From Emydura subglobosa (taxonomy: Eukaryota > Chordata > Testudines > Chelidae), in NCBI GenBank assembly GCA_007922225.1, contig ML679961.1, positions 78,420,798 through 78,484,797 on the forward strand: DNA of 64,000 bases, in the 5' to 3' direction. Below the pieces are notes generated by a model. The model ran no database searches, was not told the origin of the DNA, and saw nothing but the letters and a program-made list of their open reading frames with translations. The translations under genes were made by a program, and so were the position numbers. Positions 22,925-33,200 of this stretch are shown one piece after another; the stretch's first letter is position 1; each line of letters opens with the position of its first letter.

Positions 22925-25421
22925 GTAGGGTAATAAAATCCCATGGGTACCTATTTTACACTGTAGACACACCTGAAAATTAGTTAAAAGTGCAATTAAC
23001 ATGAACATAAGAAAGTCAGCGGCAACCCTACAAAGTATAACAAACCCCCCCAAAACCTCAGATAAATAGTATGGTGCAGATAAAATAAAAATGCAGCACC
23101 ACCCCTACTTAATTATATGTTTTTCCATAAACAGAGAGCAATCGTGTTCCTTCAGGCTAACTAAAAAAGAAAGCACAAATGTAAAGACTCCATGAGAGAG
23201 CACGGTGTTTGTGTGTCTTCTCTAACATGCTGCTTCAGCTCCACTTCACAAAATGGAAGCTGCTTTCTGCAGACACCAGACTCCTAGATGTTGTATAGGC
23301 AGAACACAGAAAACACAATAATAACAGTGACCCAATGGCTTGTGCCACAGTTAGCAGTGAGCATCAAGCTGAAATAAGTGATTTGTTAGGAAAGACTCAA
23401 AGAAGGAGAAGGAGGTGGCACTTGGTATAGGGAAGAAGGAGACCGTTTCAAGAACAGGTGTGGAGATTTCAATGGTAGAGCATAGTGTTCCTCCACAGAT
23501 GATCAAGGCCTCACACAGCTTTATTCTCCATTTCCTGTAGCTATTGGAAATATAATTTAAGGTGCAATATTAGCCAATTTAGTTTAATGTTGGGACCCAG
23601 AGGTGTGGGGATAGTACAGTTTTACTACATATATTTTTATTTATTTCCTTTTGCTAAGCTTCTCACAGGATAACACAAAACAGCTCCATCTCAGTAACAT
23701 AATATAGTATTTAAAAACTCTGGGTGAAATGGCAAAACTCCCATTGACTTCAATGGAGCCAAGATTTCACCCTCAGATTTACCCCTAACAGGGATGTGTG
23801 TGGGAGAGAAGCGAGAGGACTGAGATGTAAGGTTTAAAGCTCCATCTAGTGGTCAAACGGAGAGTGAGATACAGATAATAAATCCAATACAAGTGATTGA
23901 CTAAGAGGTGGCACCTAATTATGGACCATAAATAAATAAAAAAAACTGGCTTGGTGTCCTGCACAAACACTTTGCGTTGCAGGTTGCGTATTCAGAACAT
24001 TTCCCATGCAAAGAATGGGAACTAGAGCCCCTTGTTCAGCAGCCACCAACTACAATGCGGCTGAGTATTCCTCAGTGATCTCATCCTGTTTCACTTGATT
24101 GGGAGTGAGTGTGAAATGAATTGCTTGCACGCTTGACGTTATCGATTCTGAACGCTATTTTTATGTCTCAGATAATCTATGGCCACAACGTACTTCTGGG
24201 GAAAGCAGGTGGGGAGTGCTTCCACCTCTTTGTTGGCATGTCTCCTCCAGGGGAAAATATTACACTGTGTTTTCTTCTTCTTCTTCTGTTCGTTCTGTTC
24301 GCTTTTGCTTCCTGGATGAAATCCAGAGCTGGGGCACCCATCAATTGTAATTTTAACGGTTCTATTCAGATTTGGTCCCCACATCTGCAGCACCTCACTC
24401 CTAGTCAAATGTAACAGGAAATGGGAAGATTAGCTGGTAAATTGTAGGTGATCCTGGCTGGGCTGCTGCTGAGCTGTGGAGTTGAATGACCCTTGCTTTT
24501 TATTTATTTATGGGGTTTTTGCGTCCTCGATTCCGGATGTTTTGCATACTCTTCCATCTGCACCTGTGCCTGCTAACCTCTGGAACAAAGGGTGAGTAAT
24601 TATAAAGGTGGGTGCTCACCGAGATAACATGAGGTCACATCCTCCGCGGTCTCTTTTTTGGCGCAACGTTTGCCAGTGAAGGTGGAAAAAGATCGTCTCC
24701 TTTCACCTACTCTGTAATATTGTAAGAGCCATGATACTGAAGAGGGATATCTGTGGAAGTCATATATTAAGGTGAAAAGGCGTTGACCTAGCGTCAAGAA
24801 CTAAGCGGAGCCCTCTTCACATTTACTGGGTTACTTAGTATTAATATCTTTAAACTGAAACCCCCTCCCTCCCCTACACACACACACTTTTTAAAAGGAC
24901 ATTATTTCCCTTTCAAAAAGAATGTTAAAGGGGGAAATGGGCATTAAATCCCTTCCAAACAGCCGATTGGCTTTAACAAAGAATTTGAGCTTCCCTGGGT
25001 GAATTAGGGCATTGTGATCTCTAACCAAAGCTTTTCTTTCTTTCGTCCTCACCCTGTGTACGACTCTTGCCTTTGGCCACAAAAAAGATGTCCAGAGCAA
25101 CCTCGGTTTATTTATTTATGATTGATTTTGATTTACACACAGCCACATCTGTCCCTCCACCACCACCCCAGCTCTAAAACAGAGGCGCAAATGGGCACGG
25201 GCAGAGACTATTTCAGACTCTGAGCGTGTCTTGCACAGACTGAAAACAGCCTTTCTTGTTTTCCCACGTTAACTCCGGTACTTGCATTGTCAGGGTCGAT
25301 CCCACGCTGCAGAGGTTTGCACCAGGATGTAAGCCTCATACCGTCTGTGGCTTGCTAGGCGTTAGTAATGCTAGATTCCCAATAAGAGAAAAAAGATGTA
25401 TTCTGGATAAAGCTTTTTTGA
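22925..25421. other. FGF19 upstream region, no gene seen
   Basis: No coding exon recognised. A short hairpin element is at 23721-23773: 'gggtgaaat' and 'atttcaccc' ends around 'cccattgacttcaatgg'. A (TTC)n tract is at about 24273-24288. GC content rises towards the FGF19 promoter. Distal enhancers could lie here, but nothing in the sequence identifies one. Confidence 0.5.
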
Positions 25422-25499
25422 GGGGGGGGGGGGGGGAAAAACCCCAAGGGTTTCCCCCTGGAAAAAATGTCACCAAATAAAAACGCGGGGGGCGGGGGA
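25422..25499. repeat. G-tract cluster upstream of FGF19
   Basis: A run of 15 consecutive G (25422-25436), then 'aaaaaccccaagggtttccc', then 'gcggggggcgggggag' at 25484-25499. It lies about 90-170 bases upstream of the TATA box. The G runs meet the simple pattern for a G-quadruplex on the plus strand. Homopolymer length may be inaccurate because such runs assemble poorly. Confidence 0.7.
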
Positions 25500-25589
25500 G
25501 TTGTGACTGACCTGACTAACTCCTTCTATGAAATAGTCTGTATATTGGACTTGGAATTAGCCGTATCGATTGGACTGATAACAGAGACC

Positions 25590-25597
25590 TATAAAAG
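25590..25597 (+). promoter_or_regulatory. FGF19: FGF19 TATA box
   Basis: TATAAAAG lies 153 bases upstream of the chosen start codon, which predicts a transcription start near 25620 and a 5' leader of about 120 bases. It is the only good TATA match close to exon 1. A CAAT-type motif is not obvious. Position fits a regulated, tissue-restricted gene; use is inferred, not shown. Confidence 0.6.
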
Positions 25598-25742
25598 GCA
25601 GGGGGATTGGCTTTGCATTTGCTCCATCCCTGAAGCATTTCGCTCAAAAAGCACCAAGCCTTTTCTTTAGCAGCATTTGCGCCACTGTATGCATGTGCGT
25701 GTGGGTGTGGAGTCATCTTGCCATTTAAAGAACCTGGAAAAG

Positions 25743-25977
25743 ATGTGGGGGAGCCTGTGCAAATCTCCCACGTCCCTGGCTCTGCTTGGACTCTGCTTTG
25801 CAATGGTCGTCAGAGCTTTGCCTCTCTCTGATGCAGGGCCACATGTGAACTATGGCTGGGGGGAACCTATTAGGTTAAGGCACCTATACACAGCCAGCAA
25901 ACATGGACTGTTCAGTTACTTCCTGAGGATCAACAGTGATGGCAAAGTGGATGGCACCAGCATTCAGAGTCCTCACA
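25743..25977 (+). CDS. FGF19: FGF19 coding exon 1 (fibroblast growth factor 19)
   Basis: FGF19 is a secreted endocrine FGF that signals through FGFR4/FGFR1 with beta-Klotho; in mammals it restrains bile-acid synthesis, and it has developmental roles in vertebrates. This exon gives residues 1-78 and the first base of a Ser codon. It has a signal peptide (hydrophobic stretch around residues 10-23, cleavage probably near Ala25), then the family block DAGPHVNYGWGEPIRLRHLY and the start of the beta-trefoil (FLRINSDGKVD). The donor is A|GTAAGT at 25978. I chose ATG 25743 because it has A at -3 and puts the signal peptide at the N-terminus; an in-frame ATG at 25689 has a poor context. The Cys that pairs as Cys58-Cys70 in human FGF19 is Tyr59 here and its partner is Gly71. 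The full protein is about 223 residues (human 216). Confidence 0.95.
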
Positions 25978-26272
25978 GTAAGTAGAAACGGGAAGCTGCG
26001 GTCTTGCTTATTAAGAGGATCTCGGATAAAGCGATGGGGCCCCAAGCCCCTGGATTCCCACAGTGAGGTTATGAGGATGCATTTTCCATAGCACTGGGAA
26101 GAGGCAAGTGTACGCGTAGGTACCTGACAGCGAGGGCTCTTTTGTGACCAGAACAGGAAGAGTTTCGCCTCCGATCACCTGTGAAATGTAGCCCCGAGAG
26201 GCGGTGGGGCTTGCAAACGGCGATCCTCTCACCCCGAATGATTGTTAACGCTCTTTTTGTTTGGCTGCCTAG

Positions 26273-26376
26273 GTCTGCTGGAAATCAGGGCTGTGGCGAT
26301 TCGCATGGTGGCGATCAAGGGCGTCCACAGTTCTCGGTACCTCTGCATGGAAGAAGACGGGAAGCTGCACGGACTT
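26273..26376 (+). CDS. FGF19: FGF19 coding exon 2
   Basis: A 104-base exon, the usual size for the middle exon of FGF genes, bounded by acceptor 'ggctgcctag' and donor CTT|GTAAGT. It completes the split Ser codon (A|GT) and encodes the trefoil strands LLEIRAVAIRMVAIKG then VHSSRYLCMEEDGKLHGL. The Cys in RYLCM is the equivalent of human Cys102, one half of the second conserved disulfide. The exon ends in phase 0, so either exon-3 copy (27132 or 29939) can follow in frame. Intron 1 is only 295 bases and holds no other feature. Confidence 0.95.
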
Positions 26377-27131
26377 GTAAGTTACAGGAGACCGAGCTCC
26401 CCCCCCAGGCACTGAATCAGCATGGGAAAGTCAATAGCAGATGGGGGGATGTTTGCATGCGCTCGCAGGGCTGGTTATGATTTGCTCTGGAAGCGTCCAG
26501 ATAAAACAACCTGAGCCGACCACATCTTTATTCTCGCAGCACACTAACGGTCTGACTTCTGCAAAGGAGCAAGGACATCCAAATGTGTAACGAGGCAGTT
26601 TATGGCTGTGACGCCGGGCAATAACAGATAAAAATACAACACATACATAAGTACATAAATAGGATGCGTTTAATGTAAGCTTTCATTGTCCTAGGGCTCA
26701 AAGCCCCCTAAACTAAAATAATGTGTAAGATAAAATGATTGGGTTCTTTTACTACAGAGAGTTAATAAAATGTAGTCAGAACTATGAGATTTTGACTTGT
26801 CATTCCTCCCTAATTACTTTTTGTCACTATTAGCTTTAGACGGTCATGATTATTAGTGGAAATTTAAGTTTAGTGTCAAGCAACAAAGCAACTTTGCAGA
26901 ATTTCTAATACAAATAAAAATGAGGAGAATCTACAATTTTCTTTCTTTATTGTGTTTTCTCCCTTACAATTTTTATCTACTTTTAGTTAAAATAGAATAG
27001 GACCAAATAATGTCTATTATAAACTGCCTATTTGATATGTGGCTATTTATCTGCAATTAAACTAAAATATGTTCATTGCATTGGAATGTAAATGATATAG
27101 GCATATTTATAATTATCTTCTTACTGTTCAG

Positions 27132-27368
27132 CTTAGGTATTCTGCAGAAGATTGCTCCTTCGAAGAGGGGATACACCCAGATGGCTACCATATGTATAAA
27201 TCAAAGAAATATGGGGTTGCTATCTCTTTAAGTCATACCAAACAGAAACAAGAATTCAGAGGAAAGGACTCTCTCCCACTGTCTCACTTCTTACTTGTGA
27301 TCAACAGTGCACCTGTAGGGTTATGGCAGCCTGAGGACTATAGCGATTCTCTGATATGGTGTTGTTAA
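27132..27368 (+). pseudogene. Duplicated FGF19 exon 3 in intron 2 (alternative or decaying)
   Basis: This is a second copy of the FGF19 terminal exon, 755 bases after exon 2. It keeps the acceptor 'ttactgttcag', the phase-0 start, and an unbroken frame of 78 codons to TAA. Over the first 62 residues 45 are identical to exon 3 (29939), including the disulfide Cys in AEDCSFEE, PDGY, YKSKKYGV and LPLSHFL, with no indel. Changes include Glu to Gly, Arg to His, and Pro to Leu in SHFLP. After residue 62 it diverges and stops early, so a product (about 191 residues with exons 1-2) would lack the SSPLETDSMDPFG...SPSF tail that binds beta-Klotho. Intron sequence for about 40 bases before the acceptor also matches, so this is a genomic tandem duplication rather than a retrocopy. 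I label it pseudogene for want of expression evidence; an alternative last exon is equally compatible. Confidence 0.8.
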
Positions 27369-27742
27369 CTGATGCCTTTTTGCCTAGGTATTTCAGCAAA
27401 TCAATTAGATATATCAGAAATACAGTCCTACTCTTGTGAGACCCCTGCAAAACCTACTCAAAGGCATGAGTTAAGGAGAAAGGTCCAGATTCATTACCAT
27501 GTAACTCCATTGCCGTTACCTGAGTTACATGGGTGGGAGGTGTGTTTTCCCCAGAATGCCAAATGTAAGGCTTTATCCTACTTTCCTGAGCAAAACTCCT
27601 GCTGCTTTCAACAGGAGAAGTGGGCCCAATGGCAAAACATCCATCAGCTTTAATGAGAGCAGGATCAGGCTTGAATATCTAGGACAGAATTTGGCTTTCA
27701 AGTTTGAATGTCCTCGCTTTTATTGCCTAAAGTCAGACCTTC

Positions 27743-27748
27743 AATAAA
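27743..27748 (+). promoter_or_regulatory. Candidate poly(A) signal for the duplicated exon
   Basis: AATAAA lies 375 bases beyond the stop of the duplicated exon, followed 18-33 bases later by the GT-rich stretch 'aggtggtctggttttgg'. The pair has the spacing of a functional cleavage and polyadenylation site. AATAAA is common by chance in AT-rich DNA, so this is suggestive only. Confidence 0.35.
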
Positions 27749-29938
27749 CTGAAAAGGTTAGGGAGGTGGTCTGGTTTTGGACTCAGACCCACCATGTATG
27801 GGAAGAGTCAGTTCGAAGATTTATTGCATGTCCAAACTGAAATAGCCTGTGACTGATAACTATAGACAAGCTCCTTTTCCCACTGAAGTCCATGGGAGAT
27901 TTCCCATTGATTTCACTGGGAGCAGGAGCAGGCTCATAGTAGCTGCATTGTGCATTATTGTAATCATCTTTGAAACAAAAATATGAACTGCCCTTAATTT
28001 GTGACTATGTTTATTGAACTATAGTAATTCGCCATGATATTAATTAACATTTATTAATATTCTAAATAGTTACATGTTTGACAGTTATTAGCAAGCAGCC
28101 ATGCAAACACCTGTATATGGACTGGGCCAAATCCTGTATGCCTTACTTTTATGAGAAGTCCCATTGACTTCAGTAATAATACTCACACAAGTAAGGTGAG
28201 CAGAATTTGGCCACAGAGAAAATCTGTTCTCAGAGATGCACTATCCTGTCCCTGATTCCACTCTGCTTCAGAAGCCTTGTGTGTGTCTACTGAGGGATGG
28301 AGAAGGAAGTCATTGATTACTGGCCTATGCCAACAGCAAATTATGACCCCCCCACCCCCCCAGTCTGGCTAAAATGTGCAGGCCATTCCTCACGCACCTG
28401 CTCCAGAGTGACGAAGGGAAGCCATTGATGCACAAAATGTCTGCTGACTCCTCTGCACCTAGACCCACCATTCTAGTAGCCTGAGCAGGGCCCAAAGGGA
28501 AATGTGTACTCTTCCCCTTACTCATTTTGTTTAGTACCTTACTCTGAAGTAATTCCATTGAAGTCAATGGGGAAATGTACTATTCAGCATGAGTTGGGGG
28601 ATGATGTGTGTTGGGAAGGACCAGGCGGTACAGAAGCGGGATCTATTGTGGGTTATAACCTGATACTTTTACTCATGCATTGACTAGACCTTACTCCATG
28701 AGTAGTTCCATTAACTTCAGTGAGACTACTTGTGTGAGTAACTTGGCGACACATGAAGTAACGTGTTCACAATCTGGCCCTACCGTACATTCATTCAAAG
28801 TATATGATGTCCAGATTGATAAATATTGCAAGTTTTAATATGTGAGAAAGCATTTTTTTGCTTTATTCTTTGAATATTAAAATTACTTTTAAAAGGTGAC
28901 CATAGCACAGACTACAGTTTATTCTACATTAATAATGGTATTTGACAAAGGTTGATTTTTTACAACTGAAAAAAAAGTCAGGTGTGTTCTGGATTATGTT
29001 TTGACAGGTAAAGAGTTCATTTGGGAACACGATTTTTTTTATCATCAAAGACCTAGACATAACCAGCAATTCTCCTTTATTGACCCAGAGTTCAGTTACC
29101 TCTGATGACTGAGCCAGAAATAACACCAGAGTTGTAAGAAAAATAGTGATTACGTAAAGGATCTGGAAAGGTCTGAGATGATAACACAAAATCTCAACAC
29201 ACCATATCTACTTTATAAACTATGTCTATGATGCGTTCTACAAATTGCTAGGCAGATTATAAAATTTATTATCCTATGTAGAATCTTTATTGGTGTCACA
29301 GTAGAACTGTTTTGTAAGTTTAATGCCTGATGAGAAAGAGATATTGTACTAATACAGTTTTAGACATTTTAATAAAATGATGAGGAGAAAAAACTTGCAA
29401 TTTGCCCTTTTTATTGCTTTTTTATTTATTTATTTTTAAAAATGCCATTATAAAAGGCATTATATAAATGCCTTTCTGCAGACCTGATCCTTACAGCCCT
29501 TAGCAAGGCAAATCTCCCATGCAATTCAAATTGAGTTTTATAGGCATTAGCACTGCTGGATTGGGCCCTTAGCTATCATGGTTGCAATTAAAATATCAGC
29601 TTTCATCAACACTTATCTAACCATGGTAACTATCGGAGATTACCAAAGTTTTTCCCTAAAATCAGAATAGGGGAGTTCTGTGACAGCTGTGTGGTAACAG
29701 ATGGAATAAAGACCATTGAAGATAATGGAAAGACTCCCAGTGACTTCAAAAGGGCGTGGATCAGGCCTATGTTCCCTTTTTAATGACCCCATGGATTGTT
29801 ATGAATTCTACGTATAATATGGAGGGCTTGAATCTCTCTCACATCAAGGAGAGTAGGATCAAGCACATAAAAGAATTATATCATATCTGATAAGTGTCAT
29901 AGACATATCTGTAATTGTCTTCACTCCTTACTGTTCAG

Positions 29939-30271
29939 CTCAGGTATTCTACAGAAGATTGCTCCTTTGAAGAAGAGATACGCCCAGATGGCTACAATGT
30001 ATATAAATCAAAGAAATATGGAGTCTCTGTGTCTTTAAGTAGTGCCAAACAAAGACAACAATTCAAAGGAAAAGACTTTCTTCCATTGTCTCACTTCTTA
30101 CCTATGATCAACACTGTGCCTGTGGAGTCAATGGATTTTGGGGAATACGGTGATTATAGTCATACTTTTGAATCAGATCTGTTCTCTTCACCTCTTGAAA
30201 CTGACAGCATGGACCCCTTTGGAATCACCTCTGAAATATCTCCAGTGAAGAGCCCCAGCTTTCACAAATAA
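29939..30271 (+). CDS. FGF19: FGF19 coding exon 3 (canonical terminal exon)
   Basis: Encodes the last 110 residues after acceptor 'cttactgttcag'. It starts LRYSTEDCSFEEEIRPDGYN (Cys equivalent to human Cys120) and completes the trefoil through SAKQRQQFKGKDFLPLSHFL. It ends with the FGF19 tail, in which SSPLETDSMDPFG and SPVKSPSF are the beta-Klotho-contacting region of endocrine FGFs. TAA stops at 30269-30271. The frame is intact and length is normal. Intron 2 (26377-29938, 3.56 kb) contains a second copy of this exon at 27132 and hairpin-family repeats near 27885-27935, 28138-28215 and 28690-28740. The heparin-binding region appears weak, as is usual for endocrine FGFs. Confidence 0.96.
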   Translation, partial: LRYSTEDCSFEEEIRPDGYNVYKSKKYGVSVSLSSAKQRQQFKGKDFLPLSHFLPMINTVPVESMDFGEYGDYSHTFESDLFSSPLETDSMDPFGITSEISPVKSPSFHK

Positions 30272-31160
30272 CTAAGGCTCCTGACCTTAAATATGGTTTT
30301 AAAGATACATTACCAGACCCAGGATATTATTTAGATTTTCCAGTAGTAATATTTAGAATATGTAAACATTTAAGATCTGGTGCTAGCATTGTTCTTGCAA
30401 CGTACTAAACTTGTAAGATATTAGCACCATGAAGGCTACATTCTGAGAACCACCTACTCATGTTTTCACATCACATTTAGAAAAAAATTATCTAAACAAC
30501 TGCTTAACAGGTTCACCTCTGACAAAAATACACAACATGCAGACATTTCTTCTCTCTGGTGATGGCTGGGGTGATAAGATGACTAACATTTTTCTCCACC
30601 AATTTATTACTAGTTATGCTCACCATGGATTCTTGCTGATAGGAGCCAATGCAGCAAAAGTTTTTCATTCACAGGGAGGTTAATGACCTCTTCACTTCAT
30701 AACCTTTCAAAGACAAACATGTGAAATGAAACCTGATTACAAAACCTAACAAACATTATTATGTGAACTAGGGTTAAATCTATCTCTTAAAAAACTGCTG
30801 CTGATGCTCTGGGACAACTTTCTATTTTAAACATTGCATTGAGAATCAATTCTGCTTGTATATTATGCATTTTCTTCCATTCTTTGATTAATGCTAAGGG
30901 CTCATGCTGGAAAATTGGATCTTTAATTCTTTATGGGCTCACCTATGTTTTCTGATGAATTCTTTGGACCTGTATTATCCTTGGTCTGAGGTAGAATTCT
31001 CATTAATGTTAGTAGGAATTCTATGTATGGATTGAGGGTTGTACAGAATCCATAGTTATGTTCATCAGGTAGGGAACAAGCAGTGGAAACAGATTAACTT
31101 TCAGGTCATAAAGGTCCTGTTATATGTAAATATCCATAGCAATTGAAGGGAAAGACAGAA

Positions 31161-31166
31161 AATAAA
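31161..31166 (+). promoter_or_regulatory. FGF19: Probable FGF19 poly(A) signal
   Basis: AATAAA 890 bases after the FGF19 stop, followed by 'tgttgtataggtc', a modest GT-rich stretch. It gives a 3' UTR of about 0.9 kb that contains several ATTTA-type AU-rich words. Other AATAAA or ATTAAA sites nearby cannot be excluded. Confidence 0.4.
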
Positions 31167-31789
31167 TGTTGTATAGGTCAAATTGCTTCCCAATATGTTT
31201 TTATATTTTTCCTTAAAGCATCAGCAGCTCTTTTGAGGCCATATAGGGCCTGATTCTGCACCCATTGACTTCAATGTGGCAGAATTACGCAAATACTGCC
31301 TTTGATATGTAGTTGAGCAATTCTGGGCAGCATATGGCCCAAAATGTATATATGATGCTTTCAGTCCTGTTCTCCTATTTTAACATTCCAGCAAGAGAAT
31401 AACAACAAAAGGAATGCGAGACCAGGAAAATTACCCATTTCCAAAGTTTCATTTATAATAGATATTTCTATACAAAAAGCTGTACTGGAAATGTTAGTAT
31501 TTTCTTGACCTAGCACTTCATTACCAATGCAATATTTATAATTAATTTATTGAATACATACATCTGTGTATTTTGTTACTGTTATTTATACTCAAAATTC
31601 TATTTATGTACTCATGAAGGTTTTTTTTTTTTAGTTTTAACAAATTTTGTGATGTTTTGTAATCATGAAATTGTGAGGAAAATATAACATTTTTAATTTT
31701 CTGTGATGTTGTCAGTAGGTTAGTGTGTACATTTGTAATTAAAAAATTCATCTCCAACACAAAATCTAACTGACTCTGTTTCAAAAATT

Positions 31790-31990
31790 ATGCGGCACCT
31801 TTTACACATAGACTTCAAAGATCTTTAAAAATGTCATTGAATTAAGTTTCACTACACCCTGTAAGGTAGGTAAGTGTTATTATCCCCATTTTGCAGGTGA
31901 GGAAACTGAGGCACAGAGAAACAAAGCAACTTGGCTAAATTCATGCAGTGAGTGGCAGAGCTAGAAATAGAGCTAGAAATGGAATCCATG
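31790..31990 (-). repeat. MIR SINE, minus strand
   Basis: The plus strand reads the MIR in reverse complement: 'caccctgtaaggtaggtaag', 'ttattatccccattttgcag', 'gaggaaactgaggcacaga', 'gtgagtggcagagctagaa'. This is one of the best-preserved ancient SINEs in the window. Confidence 0.85.
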
Positions 31991-33103
31991 GAATGGACTA
32001 GAGTGCTGCTTTCAGGATGTAAAAAATCTCTCTTGCAAATTAAGTGTAATCTGATTAACACACTTTACAGAAGCAAGGTCGGCCAGATACAATTTTAAAA
32101 CAAGGAGGAGAGATGCTGTACTTTTGGAAAAAGTCCAGGAGATTGTTCACTAAGTTGCTGACCCTGGGATATATTGAGCTCTCTTCATTTCCTAATTCCT
32201 ACTGACTTCAGTGGGTCAGACACCAAATTCTGGTTCTCTGGCATAACGGTTCGCTGGAGCTCTAGTTTCAACTCTGCATTTCCTTTTATAAGGAAAAGAA
32301 AGAAAAATGCCTGTGAACATGGTCTTGTCTCTTGCTGAGCTACAGTGGTTCATCACAATTCCCCTGGCCATAGTGTATCTGGGAGATATTATCCAGGTTT
32401 TCATGTTTAATGTAGCACAAAGCTTTTTGGGTTTTGAGTGTAAAGTTTCTCAACAAAAAGTTAAAATTTTCTGTGGAAAGGAAATACTTCCCCCCAAAAA
32501 TTGTTTAGTCAAAAACCTAATTTTTTTAATCAAAAAACAATTTTGATGGAAAAATTTTGACCCATCCTACACAAAACTTTAGGAGAAGTATTATGGCCAC
32601 TAGAAAGATGACCTTAATTGTCAGGAAGTATAGTGACCTTTCTGAGAGGGGTTCAAAAAGTGAATCCAAGAACACATTTAATATGAGGAAAGATTTCATG
32701 GGGCTACACTGTGAAAAGTGGAGGTCTGATTAGGATGGTAGCTTTGAGAATAAATGTGTGAGTTATGGGGTCAGATAGGTCAACTTTTAGCTGCCGGAAC
32801 TGAGGCTATAACCAACACTTGAGACCTGATTGAATTGGATACATTATCTAATTAAAACTACACATGGAATTTCAGGGACACAGAATGTAACTACTTAGAT
32901 GATATTTGGCTAGAGCACAGGGGTTAACGTCATTACATTTGTGAAAAGCCTCCTGAGATTAACCACATGTGCTGACAGCTTTGGTTTTACACTTCACACC
33001 AGCAGTACAACAGTCTCTTATTGTAACAGTATGGTAAGCACTGGTTCAATATTTACTGATAGAGAAGAATGATCAAAAACTTAATCACCAACACCACTTG
33101 CTA
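31991..33103. other. Intergenic, no gene seen
   Basis: AT-rich, no exon. A single 'ctactgacttcagtgggtca' hairpin-family word occurs at about 32199. Nothing else recognised. Confidence 0.5.
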
Positions 33104-33200
33104 TAGCACTTAAGTTTTCCTGTGAGGTTTCCCATCCAAGCATTGACTAGTCTTGGCAGCTTCACTTATGAGATCTGACAATATCACAGCCTAAGGTGGA
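33104..33200 (-). repeat. 5S rRNA-derived sequence (SINE head or 5S pseudogene)
   Basis: In reverse complement this segment follows 5S rRNA in order: a 'ccacctta' start, a degenerate 'gatattgtcagatctcata' box (5S: GATCTCGTCTGATCTCGGA), 'gcttggatgggaaacctcac' (5S: TACTTGGATGGGAGACCGCC) and an 'aagtgct' end. A deletion of several bases is visible in the middle. It is too degraded to be a functional 5S gene. A 5S-headed SINE (SINE3 class, for example the head of AmnSINE1) or a plain 5S pseudogene are the alternatives. Confidence 0.6.

Noticed and set aside
1..25500. FGF4 exons upstream of FGF19
   Set aside because: Expected by synteny, but no FGF core motif appears in any frame of this interval.
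25677..25742. N-terminal extension of the FGF19 frame upstream of ATG 25743
   Set aside because: The frame opens at 25677 with TTG, not ATG. The first in-frame ATG (25689) has a weak context and would bury the signal peptide behind 18 extra residues.
33104..33200. Functional 5S rRNA gene
   Set aside because: A central deletion and many substitutions break the internal promoter and the fold.
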